Positions 25,096 through 37,170 of a stretch of 64,000 bases of DNA are shown piece after piece. Source of the stretch: Eleginops maclovinus (Eukaryota; Chordata; Actinopteri; Perciformes; Eleginopidae); assembly GCF_036324505.1 (NCBI RefSeq), contig NC_086360.1:7857226-7921225 (forward strand), in the 5' to 3' direction. The notes under the pieces were generated by a model that was given only the letters and a program-made list of their open reading frames with translations, searched no databases and had not been told where the DNA came from. The position numbers and the translations under genes were made by a program. Each line of letters opens with the position of its first letter. Within the stretch, counting starts at the first letter, position 1.

Positions 25096-27818
25096 AGTAA
25101 AGACTTCCAGACAGCAGCCTGGCTATAATTAACAAACAGTAAAACACACACCTAGAGAGGGCTAAGGCTACCACTTGAGATCAAAGACCACTGGCCCTCA
25201 ACGACAGGCTTTTTCATCAGCAACCACTGGTTTGGCAACCGTTTGATCTCCAGTCATGCAGCCCTACATGCTTTGCATTTAGGCTGCGAAGTAACGTGAG
25301 GAGAAAATATAATCACATTTTGCATTAGAACCTGCCAGGAGACCGAATAGTTAAGGTGGAGAGGAAAGTATAATATACTTCTTTAGTGTTATTGTAGGAA
25401 CCACAAGGCAGTGTAGGTTGAATTGATTTTTATCCAATTACATATCCATAATTGTTTTGTTTTTTTCCAGCTGTGAAAGAACACTGATTATGGCACTTGA
25501 CATAGCACACAGTACATTAGCCCAGTGACGTTGGAAGCTCAAGTTTTCAAAAATAGTTAAGAACAAAAATTGAGAGGCACAAATAAACTGTCAAGAGGGA
25601 AAAAAAGACTGTTTGGGGTAGAACAATAGGTTATATTTTCCAATATGATCCTTTCAGTTTTCACTAATATTCATACCATATGAAGGGAAAAGGTGGTTTT
25701 CTCTTAGATTTCAGTTCATTTTTTACTTAGGTCAATCCTAAATGAGGTGTGTCCTAGGAGTAATTTTCAATTGTAAACAAATGTTCGGGACGCAGAGCAC
25801 TGTTGGGCATAATTGTAACGTGCTCATCACAGTACATGCAGTGCAAAGTAGCGGTGGGCATTGAGTGCTATAATCCCCCACAGATCCATAAAAAATAAAT
25901 AAAAAATCAACATTTGGTGGGGTCGACCCACACTGTAAGGAATAATTTAGTTCCAGGTTTCTTTAATGTTAAACGTGATTGAAGTGACCCATAACATACA
26001 TTACTGGACAGCGGATTACGTTAACATGTCTGTTACCAACTCGACTGAAAAACACTGACTAAAGCAGTGTCTCTCCTGTAGCTGTACACTTGCAATGCCA
26101 ACAGGAAGCCCCAGGACAAAACTTATATATCTAAATGCCAAATCTAAGCAAGTGTTTTCCCTGTATATTAGTTTGTGGCGGACCGCCGTTAAATAATGCG
26201 GAGCACTGCCATGAGTCAATGAAAGAGCCATGTGTCTGTGGTTAATTGAAAAGTCCATAATACCCATCCAGTCTGAAGTAATAACAGCAGGATAGCGGGA
26301 GGGTACGTTTTCTAAACTTCTACGGTCCATTTCACATAATTACATTCAAAACTGAGTTAGACCAAAACAGATTAGACCAAACGCCGAACTCATCAAGCTC
26401 CGCAACAGGTTGTGCACTTCTAAACTTTGCCAGAGCGGCAGTGGTGGGCAGGGCGAGAGGCCACAAAGCGTAGCTGTGCTTACAGACACTTTTATTTACA
26501 TTTCTTCAGTTAGCAATACCATTTGTATCATGGCAGAGTGTTTGTACAAATGTTAAAACAGGTCTAGAAGGACACTTTAGTATTTCTACTGCAAAAAGCA
26601 AGATTCCAGGATTTGATCTTACATTTTGCGTGATTGATTGAAAAAAAGACATTGTTTGCAACCAGCAGTAGTCTTTTTTAAAGCAGCCATCAAGTGGGAA
26701 ATCCCCACTCTCAGTGTTTTGTTTTGTCGGATAATCGCTGGTTGGGTTTACTTTTTTTTTAATGTATTTACGCCTTGGGAATAGTTATGACGAGCTGTGG
26801 TATTGATTGGAATAAATTGTTTAGTGTAAGTGCTGTTGAAAAGTACAATGAATAAAATCTTTCAGGCATCCACTGTGCAAAGCGACAGACTTTTGAGGGC
26901 TGTTGGCGTCTTCAAAGTGACATCCTGCCACAACAGTATTTACAAAGCAGAACTCACATCCTGTGTGGCCCCCTCTCAGCCCCGAATCTCCTGTGAGTTT
27001 CAACTATAAATGTCTTGGAGGGACTAAACCTGCCCACCAAGTGATGAACTGCTTCCTTCTGCTGCAATCAAAGGAAATGGCAAAATCCTGCAGTGCCGAG
27101 CTGAGGATTAAAGGTCAGACTGACATTATCTTTTCTTTTAGGGAGATAATTAGGACTTTGCACAGAGGCGCTGCAGTTGGTCAGTTCGAAAAGGAAGTAG
27201 GTTTTTTTGACTGCTGTTTTAGGTTCTGTCAGATCACAGTGAATGACTCTGGCATTCAAATGCTGCTGCTGCTGCATGATAAAACATCAGCACAACAAAG
27301 AGTCGCAAATGGGGAACAGAATGTTTGCTTCAACAGAAAAAAGGCATTGTAATGAATAGATGAAATTACAAATTAAAACAGTAACAAATTGTCTCATGAG
27401 TGCCCGAGCGAGCCCTTTCTCTACTTCAAAAAACTCTTCACATAAAATGATATACAATTCAGAAAGGCTTTGAAGGGAGTTAAGAGCCTAGTACGGCGTA
27501 AACAGAAACAAACTCTGAGAATAACTGTGCACATTTGTTTTGACGTTTAAGTGAACTATTTTACACATACAGATGGATCCATTATTGGAACTGGAAAAGA
27601 ATCCATCAAAAAAGAAAGTTCTTGGTTTGATTTGGACCATCATGATTTTTTGACCATCGTGCTATGGTATGATGGGGATGATACTGTCTCTCTCACTTAA
27701 TATAAATCATTCAACAAATCAAGATTTCTGAAAGGCAGAGCCGTGGACAAAAGAAAAACAAGACATCACGAGTCATGCAACAAGGTATGACTCAGTATAT
27801 ACGTCTATATACTCCCCT

Positions 27819-28237
27819 GGAGTGGAGTACACAAGCTGGGCGCAACACTGGGCGTACTGTAACTCTACTTCCGACGTGGAACCAAAGGTTAAGACCAAGC
27901 TAAAGTTATGAATACTGCACCAGTTAGACTTAAGCTCTGTATGCGTTGCGCCTGGGTGAACCTTTACGCCTAGTATGGAGCAGGCGTAAATTGGAAAGAC
28001 AGACTAGTATCCATAGTAACAGAAAACAAGCAAGAAGGAAAATAACGACAGCAGTGCGTCTTGTTTACAGGTTTAACAACAAAAGGGCATTAAGACGAGA
28101 AAGAGTTGTCCGTGATCGAACAAACCCACTGGACATCTATTCGGACAGTGAGCTGATAGAGAGGTTTCGTTTTCGGCAGACAAGCCATTTTTGAACTAAT
28201 CGAGGAGTTCTCCCCTCAAGCTGGTGCACTCCACTCC
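27819..28237 (+). mobile_element. PIF/Harbinger-like non-autonomous element
   Basis: The stretch is bounded by an inverted repeat. GGAGTGGAGTACACAAGCT at 27819 pairs with 28218-28237, which reads GGAGTGGAGTGCACCAGCT on the other strand (17 of 20 positions). I see no clear 3-bp target duplication. The inside carries the start of a Harbinger transposase, so this looks like an internal-deletion derivative. The inverted repeat may be subterminal, and the exact ends are uncertain. Confidence 0.55.
27946..28194 (+). pseudogene. Truncated Harbinger transposase N-terminus
   Basis: An open frame of 82 codons contains RRERVVRDRTNPLDIYSDSE followed by LIERFRF. The pattern R-x-R-x-x-x-x-R-D-R-x-N-P-L-[DE]-x-[YF]-[ST]-[DE]-x-E-L-[IF]-x-R-[FY]-R-F is typical of the region just before the DDE domain of PIF/Harbinger transposases (the HARBI1 family). 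The frame stops eight residues later, and no catalytic domain follows. The first 40 codons are unremarkable, and the start codon is not certain. It is judged a non-functional fragment. Confidence 0.65.
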
Positions 28238-29989
28238 TGTATGCCAATTAGCTTTTAAATAGCAAATGACCTTTACATGTAATTTCTTCCCTACATGGTT
28301 ACCTGTCAGATGTCAGCAAAATCTGAATTGCAAAGCTATTGTTATTTGTTCATTGTTCACAACACTATTTTCAGATAAATGACAGGAAGTGCGAACTATC
28401 TATACTAATCCTGCATCATTATGTAAATGTTATTCCAAATAACCCAGGTTGTGGATGCTGCTGCTTTTCACCTCAAGCTAAAAACATTGGGTGTTATCTT
28501 GAACTCTGAGGAGCAGGTTAGGTTTTTTTCCACTATTTCTCAAAACATACCCATGAACTTATAAGTTGGACTTTTTGATCATGTCTACATGATCGGTAGC
28601 AAGGAAAGAGGAAGAGTTTGTTAAGAGTTGTATTACTCTTTCCAACTGATGACATCTACTGTATCTATATTCCCGCCTCCCTCAAAAACTCTTTCCACAT
28701 TTAACCCCAAACCATTCTATTTGTAGATGTCTGGTTGTTTTTTAGAGTGTTTCAAATGTTGTTTGTGTATTAAGTTTTAGATTTGGCAGCTTATTATTTC
28801 ATGATCTAATTTTGCCACCATGGTGGATTTGAGAACATTTCACCTCCCTTTAAGAGCTTATTCAAATTACAAACATCTTTAGGAACTTTAAACAGTCCAT
28901 TGTATATTAAATGCAGGCTTTTAAGTTGCATTTATTAGCTTGAAATGCTCTGTTTAATTATTCATGATTGATTTGCCTTGTATGTGTGAAAAGCACTTTA
29001 TAAGCTCATGCACTTGGGGGTTCTGAATAAATTACCATCAGTATTACAGTGTTTTACAGAGAGGAAATGAAAGAAAATATTTCAGTTATTATAAGGAGCT
29101 TATATTTCAATCTGCTGAGTTAAAGTGTTTAGCCTTCATCTGGGAAAGTATTGTGTTGGTTTTCCTGACATCAAATGATGGTAGTTTCAAGTTTCATACA
29201 AAACAACACATGTCAGCTTACTTCCAGTGTATCAACCTGTTTAAATGTTCCAAGAAGTCAGACAATTTTTCACGGAAAAGTCCTCCCACCACTAAAACAA
29301 AAAAAAGCAAAGGTCAGTATCACTCACTCGCTATAGTTTTTAGCTTGCCAGAAATACTTTTCTAAACCTCACACTCCCACACCTGCCAGTTAGAATTTCC
29401 CTCTACATGTAATACCTTGTTGCTAGTGATGTAATGTGAGAGAATAAAGTGAATCCCTGCAGTGCACCTTGGGCCATCTGTTAAGGACACACACATCTGA
29501 GAAAATGTAGACAGCCAGGCTTTGCATTCATGTTGTTTCACATTGAATTAAGTCCATGAGGCTCTCACTATCTTTCAACCATGTGTCGCTCTTTTCAGGG
29601 GTCCTGAAGAAACCGCTTTCACAAGTGTTTCTTTTCTAATAGCATTGAATGCTAGGCTTGATGTTGGAAGGAGGTCTGAGAAAACTTATCTGTACAAAAG
29701 TAGCATGTCTGCTACTGAACACATTCAGATAAATACTTATGAGCAGTTGTAATTCAAAGAACAAGGCTGTTGTTTCTTTTTATAATAATAATCCAAACTT
29801 CCAAGATGCTAAAACTAACAATGAATTTATCATAATGAGTATTGTCTGTGCATCCTCTTTTGAAAAAAATGACGGGGTAAATAGTTTGCAGCCACAGCTC
29901 AGTGAAGCCTAGGCACAGAATGCAGGATATTACAAGTCCTGCGTCGAACCTAAATGTGAGTATCAAATGACAATCCGTCAAATAGTCAC

Positions 29990-30180
29990 TGACATATTTC
30001 ACTCAAACCCAATGAAATGTGAAGCTTCTGGCGGCACGAGAGAAAAAGACTCCAAAATCAATAGGATTCCATGTGTGGGAGCCAAAAACATCTGTCCAAA
30101 ATGTTATGCCAATCCATATGGTGGATGTGCAAATATTCCACTGGATAAGGGATACATTTGGCTTGCTGGTGGCACTTTGT
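29990..30180 (+). repeat. Relic of a dispersed teleost repeat, copy 3
   Basis: The stretch has AGCTTCTGGCGGCACGAGAG, AAAATCAATAGGATTCCATG, CATCTGTCCAAAATGTTATG and CCAATCCATATGGTGGATGT. These motifs run in the same order as in the copies near 16545 and 22650. Small ORFs across it are accidental. Confidence 0.45.
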
Positions 30181-31474
30181 GTTTTACGGAGCAAATTGCC
30201 TAAAATGAAAGTTATAGTTTCAGCCTCTGAGTAAGCAAAGGTTTGCTAAGTTCTGTGACATGCATTTTATTCTTAAAGGGAAATATACATGTATGGCCAA
30301 TGTGTTGTGATTGACGGGTTGCAAAGCTAAATAGCATTTTTAATTCAAAGCCAATTCTAACTTTTTCTCCCGAATACGCTACATATCTCTGGAACTAACT
30401 CCAAGTAAACTACATGTTTCCTGCAGATCTCACTTGTTTTAAATCAAGACAGAAATCATTCAATTTTTCCACTGCCTTTAATTCAATCAAATAACTTGTC
30501 ATATCCTGTGCTGCACTGTAACTTGTTCTCTTGTGTTTTATACCTCTCATTCCATTTTAGCTTGATTTAATTTCTATCTGTGTATTCTCCAGGCTTTTTA
30601 AATGTATTTAAAGACTCCCTACTTTGGTTTTTTTCAGTTGTTCTTTTCTGTAGTGTGTTTTATAGGTTTGTGTGCACGTAAATGTTCTGCAAAGGCAAAT
30701 ATTGCAAAGTTTCCCTATTAAAACATGTAATCATGTCACAGTAGAGGCTCAAAAAACACTAATGAAACCTGAAGATGAGGTTAATAGGGCCCCTTCAATT
30801 GTCATTTCATTTTTTTCTGTTGCACTATTGCTCAACGCTTTTAAATGGGGTTTTTTTTCTAAAAACATTTTAACATTTCATGAGTTGTATCTATTCTGTG
30901 GTAAACAAATGTAGAAATTCCATATAACAATAAAAGATAAAATAACACCAGCATTTTCTTTAAATGGATGGTGAGTTGCAGCACTCTTTGTGATGCTTTC
31001 AGCAGAAGACTTCATTTGAAAGTGTTCGGGGCTAACTGAGTGTCTTCTATGAAAGCAGAGATGTTGTCTTGGCCACTCTCAGAGATTTTGGTCCAGGTCA
31101 TTCCTCAATTACTGTTCAAGTGTTTTATGAGGGGTAATGGGGAGGATAGGACTGCAAGCTTTTGTGGAGCACAAAGGGTAACCATGTTTTATGTTGGGAA
31201 GAGGTTGGGGGAGAATGCGTTGGTTTGTGGGTGCAATGGGTGGCCACTGACCCGTTACAAACATCTGTACAAAAAGCTATTCCGTCTGCCCAGCTGAAGA
31301 ATATCTCAGAGAACAGTGTGCCATAAAAACGCTGAGTGCTGACGTAAAGAAAGGAGTTATGGACAGCTAAAATCCATTCGAGTAGAGTTAAAAAGGTCAC
31401 GAAACTTTTGTACTGAAAAGACAGGGTTCGAGGGGGTGGAGGAGAGAGAAGCTTTACAGCCGAGGAAGACTTAC

Positions 31475-31900
31475 CAGTCCGTCACAGTTGTTAATGGCAA
31501 CCGAGGCCCCGGGTACATCTGTGATGTCACCGATGAAGGTGCAGTCTGTCTTCAGCAGCTCACGGTGCAGTATCCTCTCCGCCCCGTTGATGGCTTTAGT
31601 CTGGTTGCTGCTAGCACCACCATTGCCATCGCTGGCATTCCTAAAGTCGTGGATCTCATCGTGCCACTCCACCATCGCGCCCGGGGCCACCAGCCTGTTG
31701 TTCGGGCGCAGACGGAGGTGGAACTCCTTCCCGAAGGCGGAGATGTTGAAGAAAAGCTTCTGTTCAGCTTCACCAGCAGAGAACACCTCCCTCTTGACGC
31801 GCTGCTTGTGAGTGGCAGAGAGCAGGTGTGACAGGTAGTGTCCGTGAGAGTCGGTGCTGAAAGGAGTGACGAGGCCGTATTCCTTCAGCCGGCTCCTCAG
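31475..31900 (-). CDS. adamts3: adamts3-like exon 2: N-terminal propeptide
   Basis: This exon encodes 142 residues (about 21-162 of the precursor) of the ADAMTS propeptide, which keeps the zymogen latent and helps folding in the secretory pathway. It reads YGLVTPFSTD near the start, then FFNISAFGKEFHLRLRPN, LVAPGAMVEWHD, an insert rich in Asn and Gly, and SVAINNCDGL at the end. These blocks match ADAMTS3 better than ADAMTS2 or ADAMTS14, although YGLVTP and HLRLRPN also fit ADAMTS14. Two cysteines (about 140 and 159) and three N-glycosylation sequons (NIS 72, NAS 108, NQT 119) are visible. RVKR at 54-57 is a furin-type motif. The donor after CTG at 31475 is GTAAGT. The acceptor is ambiguous: the first AG places the exon start at 31905, but only the next AG (start 31900) continues the frame of exon 1. 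Confidence 0.9.
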
Positions 31901-34900
31901 CTGGTCTGCAAAACACAATGAGACCTTTACTTTTTCAAGGCGGAGGACACACAGTAGTGCAAGTTGTTCTTATAAAACAAACATGTCTCTTTGAAGACAG
32001 GGGTTCGTCTTGTGTCCTTTTTTGACTGGATCTAAGAACAAATGCAACATATATAATGTTTGTTCTTCCATTTTAATCTCTAGTGGGGAGAAACATGTTC
32101 ATATTATTTTCTTTATCTGACCAATGGCTCAAAACATAATGGCACATAGTGTAAAGTCATACAGTAAATCCTCACATTTGAGAAGGTTGGAAATATGGTA
32201 TATTTAGTACTATAGATTAGTTTTTGACATGTTATTCATGCACAGTATCTAACATCAAGTCTTTAATGAGGCTTTAGGCAACTATTTGTATTACTACTAT
32301 CCTTAAAATCCTTTTACAAGAAAACATTCAAATGGACAAAACAGGAAGTTTTTGATTTGCAAAGACTTTAGAAAGCTATTAAAGTATCATATCTGAACTA
32401 GTTTGATCCTCTATCCTAAAAAACGTTAGGCCTAGCTCACTCATTTACACACGCCGAATACAAGGTTTTTGATCTAGACTTTAAGCTGGCATTTTTGTGA
32501 TCAGCTTGTTTTGCATAGGCATGTTGGGCCAACACATTGCTCTTCAACGCCATCAAAAATGGCCATAATTTCATCAATAAAAATGCCAATATCTCTTATA
32601 AGCAATAATGATCTCAGCATAGAAAAAAAAAAATCAGCTTTCCACAAGATATAAGATGACATACTGGATTCTCTCAATATTGTCTTGGCAAATTTCTGCA
32701 TTCACCCTCAGGCTCTCGTAACTGGCTAATATGCGGTCAACTCAATCTGCGGGCCTCGAAAGCACTCTCAGCTTTAAGGAAATTTACACCCATGCTTAGA
32801 TAGCGTTCCCTTATGTGTGCAATAGCAGACACATTCAAAAATACTTGGTCAGTTTTGGTAGGTAAAAAATGTAGCATGAATACCGAAACCTTGTAATTAT
32901 GTTTTAGGTTTTGACTAGAAGACATTCAAACAGGTGTCAACTGTGAAATTACACGTCTGAGGGACATGCCATACCTTACAAATCATAGTGTGCACGCTGT
33001 GTAAAGAAAAGAATCACGTACTTGATGAGCATTTGAGAAAAAACATGGAAATATCAAAGAGCCATTTAGATCACAAAATGATGCACATTAAGCTGTGAGG
33101 GAGGAACGGAAGCTTTATCAGTGATTTTGTGAGGTTTTTAATATCTCCACAACAAAAGCAAACTGCAGGCCCGTGCCTGGTTTTGAAAATGAAAAAACAT
33201 CAAAAGCCTTCTTCTTCAGGGGAAAATACCTCAAAGTTACATCTCGCTAAGTTTGCTCTCTCTGCAAACATGAATGACAGAGTTACCAGTTTGATACGTA
33301 TATTGAATAACTTGTCCAACACGTGTAGAGCTGATGTAAGTTCAGACAGTGTATTACTACTTCCAACCCAGTTAACTATTTGCAGTTAAGCTGGTGTGAG
33401 AATCGGCTCTATTTATTTGAGATAAGTTAAAGGTTGGGTTATCAATGCTTGTATAATTTCTCTGAAAAACAAAGACTATGTTCTAATACCTGATTTTTAT
33501 TGTATTTATTTTATTTTAGTTAACAGCCCCAAACACTGCCATTGCAAATATAACAACAAATGTGCCAGAACAAATGCAAGTGCTCTACTGAAAGGACTGG
33601 CTGCAGTTCAGAAGTTCACCATCCTCATAGACGTCACCCTGCTCAAAATCGTTGACATGTTGACAACACATGCACAGCATTTAAAAAACATTTATCAACT
33701 TCAAACTTGTGAATATATCTTGATCCTTGGGGACTGAACTGAAGACTCAAGAGGCATACATTTTTATTTTGTAACATACCGCAGGTCTTTTTGATCAAAT
33801 TGATAATGGACGGTTCTATTGTGTGTGTCACACAGCAGCCACTGAGGGGCTTCATCATCGAACAGCAGTATGAGACGATATCATGGGCCAATTTCAGTAG
33901 TTGAATCTATTTCAGCTCACAATAGGGAACTATAATACAGTTTGAAGGTGGTATTACTTTGCTCTTTCAGGAAATTAAATAATAAAAGAAGGAAAATAGA
34001 CCTACTGTTGTTCACTGTGAAGTGCCAAAAGCTTGTCTGATGGGACTTTCAAAATAAAGGCTCCTCTGAGAGATGATTTCAATAACCATTGTCTTTGCAC
34101 TGATGATTTTAGATTATTGATCATTAAAAATCGGACCATTTCATAGCACTTTTACTCCCTTAGTTAGTTAAATTACAAAATTAATTTAGAATGAGTCAAC
34201 TTAAATTTTTGGTTCCACATGGGACACAAAAATGACTTTTTCCATTGATCTGTATTGGAAAAGTCATCTGTTTATCTGACCCATCAGTCCTTCTTTTCGA
34301 CCTGCCATATGGGGACCATTCTCAACAATCTAATAGTGACGCAGGTGAGTTTACACATTGGAATAAGTTGAAAGCCTGATAAATGTATGCTAAAGGCCAA
34401 ACAATCCTGCATACATTGACAGTATTTTGCATATAAATAGTCATATAAAAATGTTATTTAGATAACAGTTAGGCATTTCTAATTAGTCTGACTAAACAAC
34501 TCTTTCTTGTATTATAAGTATCGTCTGTTTGTTTTTTGTCAAATGTGGACCTCATAGTCTAAAATAAAATGAATTGCTTGTTCAAATATTATTTTTGTTC
34601 AGCAGAAACTAATTTCTGATTCTTACATCCTTAACCAACCAGAATACAGAGTGCAAAGTTTTGTGAAGTGTTGCAGAGTCAGTTTCCAGGACAAAGAGCA
34701 AAAGTTAAAGTGGGGTCCCTTACTGCAAGTACAGCCCATTGGGGTTCATGTTCTGCTACTGTTAGAGGATAATATTGATCTATCCTACTTTGCTTTATTA
34801 GATAAGCTGTGGTCTTCACAGACACCAAATCTCAACTCACTAGGACAGTTTGTAGCAAAATGTTACACAACTCACATCAACCTTCACAAAAAGACAACAT

Positions 34901-35656
34901 GAGAAAACTTTTTGGAAGAAAGTTGTGAATGTCTTCAGTAGAGTTAAAAAAAACTGGAGTCAAGGAGCCACCTGTACCATACATCTCAGAGACCTGACAC
35001 ATCAATCTGTCCTTAAAGACCTACGCTGGCTGATAAACTGGTTTCTACATTGCCTCAATTTGAAAACCTGTGAACATCAACACTCCACAGAGTCCTTTGG
35101 CAGACCAAAACCCACCACTTTTATGCTGCTATGAACATGATTACACCGGGTTGCCATACGCCTAGGTTTTCAATGTGTCCCCTGAAAGGCAAATGTGTTC
35201 ATGCTGTTCATAATGACCTCATGTGAAGGCCGGGAAAAAGTCTCCAGTTGTAGAACGGGAAAAGACATGATGAATTGTGAGCACCAGAAGTGTGGGGGAT
35301 AAAAAAAAGCCTGCTTTCTCTCACACCTCTGCATGCCTTTAAAGCCCAGTGAGGCGATTTGTGACAATATAAATAAATTATTATCCAACTTTCAAAAACC
35401 AGTGTAAACTCTGTTTTATTTCATACCAAGCCAATGGTTATATGTAAAATGGGCATGATTGTTGGATCGTCTGATGGCTCCAGTTTCAGATGCTTTAAGA
35501 AAATCTGATAAGAACTTTGAGTCAGTAATATATTGAAATAAAATTAAATTCAAAAAGTAAAGTTTACTTAAACTTAACTCATGCTAGACTGGTTTGCTTT
35601 AATTATCTTAATATTTTCTTACTTTTTTAAGTCAAATCTTAAAAGGAATTATTTTT

Positions 35657-35824
35657 GGCTGCCGTGTTGCTCAGTGTTTAGAGCTAGTGGCCAATAAACT
35701 GCTCAGTCCCTCCTGCGGACACAGGTTTGATTTAAGCCCACGATGCCTTTTTTGGTTTCATCCTATGCATCTCCCCTTTTTAACACTGTCAATGGAAATT
35801 AAGGCTAATCTGCCCCCAAAAAAA
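35657..35824 (+). repeat. tRNA-derived SINE
   Basis: This 168-bp element begins GGCTGCCGTGTTGCTCAGTG, then TTTAGAGC. That part resembles a pol III box A; the box B-like GGTTTGATTTAAG lies at about 35724. The body has a CATCCTATGCATCTCCCC stretch and an AATGGAAATTAAGGC end, closing with an A run. Both the head and the tail (consensus close to AATAAAGGC plus A's) fit a common fish tRNA SINE. The boxes are mutated, so it is probably inactive. Confidence 0.65.
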
Positions 35825-36197
35825 GGTGCCTGTTTTATCCTGATGAGTGCAACCTGTTCATTAGAAGGTGCATGCTCATGAGATGTCATCATTTGCATCA
35901 TTCTTCCTGTTGTCCTCTATGTGGGTGTAGTCCAGACTGTAACCGTTATTTTGTAAAACTCTCCCAATATGTTTAAGGTTACCTGATGACCTTGAATGGT
36001 TTTAATTAAGGTTAGGGTTGGAGTTGAGTTTCATTACCTGCTTCCAGCAGACATTTACACATTTAGCAGCGTCAGTTATTGGGTTATTAGACCAATAATA
36101 ATTAGAAATTGCACATACTAAGGTTGTACTATGACTGAAATACAGAGGACATACGAAGTTGCTAAAAAATGTGGGTTGTCAAGGTGACGTAACAGCA

Positions 36198-37170
36198 GGT
36201 TTAGGGAGTAACAGACTACATGTTACGGGATTACATAATCAGGATACAAAAAAAGGTAACTATTAATTTACAGTTACATTACGACATAATAAGATTATAG
36301 TTACATTTCTAAAATTGGGGATGACTAGGAAAACTAGGATTACTGGGAAAGGAAAGGTTGGGGCTCTCTGCTGGAGCTGTTACCTCCGCGACCCTGACGG
36401 AAAAGCAGGAGAAGATGGATGGATGGATGGATGGATGGATGGATGGATGGATGGATGGATGGATGGATGGATGGATGGATGGATGGATGGATGGATGGAT
36501 GGATGGATGGATGGATGGATGGATGGATGGATGGATGGATGGATGGATGGATGGATGGATTACTAGCAGAATAACAATGTTAGTAAAAAACTAAAAAGGG
36601 CATATAGTGTTTGTTGTACAAAATCCGACTTAATTTCTTCTTTGTAAACTGTACTGTTCTGTAGGCTAATACTTTAAGTGTGAATCTAGATGCCTACTGC
36701 CTGAATTTTCTCTATGGTTTTCACTTTATGTGGTTCATTACTTCTTTTTTAATTCAGTGGGTGAACCTATATGTTCCTAAAATAATGTTGGAGCTTAACT
36801 TTAAATATTAAACTAAAATGGAGAATGTTAGCTCAGATTTTATTTCAGCTTTTTTAAACTGTAGTATGCGCTCATGAATATGCTAAAAAAGAAAAGGAAG
36901 GTTTATACATTTTTTATCCTAAATATCTTGGTTTCTTCTTCTCTATGGTCATATTGTGTTGTTGTCTTACTAAACTCCATCTTATTGATATTTGTTTTTT
37001 CTTCTGTATTTATTTGCATTGCATTTGTTATTGAGGTAATCCAAAAGTAACGCAAAGCTATCAGATTACATTACTTTTATATTTTGATACTCAGATTACG
37101 TTACTGATTACATTTTTTTACAGGTAACTATTAATTGTAACGGTTTACATTTTTTAAAGTTACCCTCACA
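36198..37170. mobile_element. hAT-like repeat interrupted by a retroposon tail
   Basis: The left part (about 36198-36310) and the right part (about 37030-37170) are rich in the same motifs in inverted arrangement. GGTAACTATTAATTTACAGT on the left faces GGTAACTATTAATTGTAACG and TAATCAGTAACGTAATCTGA (reverse strand) on the right. This matches the GTAATC/GATTAC-rich hAT-like MITEs of teleosts. Boundaries are approximate. There is no coding region. The GGAT array and its retroposon stump (36355-36560) sit inside. Confidence 0.45.
36414..36560. repeat. (GGAT)n tetranucleotide array
   Basis: This is about 37 perfect GGAT units. It directly follows GTTACCTCCGCGACCCTGAC, GGAAAAGCAGGAGAAGATGG, a motif that in fish often marks the 3' end of a retroposon ending in GGAT-type repeats. 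The array most likely grew from that tail. All six frames are open across it, which gives long false ORFs of the MDGW type. Confidence 0.95.

Larger units (their letters stand above)
11224..31474 (-). other. Intron 2 of the adamts3-like gene
   Basis: This 20,251-bp intron runs from donor GTAAGT (31474) to acceptor TTTGCAG (11224). The recognised contents are an L2-like tail (15719-15953), three relics of one dispersed repeat (16545, 22650 and 29990), a pogo-like deletion element (17567-18037), a Harbinger relic (27819-28237) and short CTGC and CTG repeats. The rest, notably 11230-15700, 18050-22600, 22810-27800 and 28240-29980, has no supported exon. The open reading frames there are short and resemble no family I know. 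Large first introns of developmental genes often hold enhancers; the 13.5-15 kb part is the best candidate. Confidence 0.8.

Noticed and set aside
31436..31831. A 131-codon open frame on the plus strand
   Set aside because: It is the antisense shadow of adamts3-like exon 2. The minus strand has splice signals and family motifs; this frame has neither.
36315..36594. Frames encoding MDGW repeats
   Set aside because: They are translations of the GGAT microsatellite, not a protein gene.
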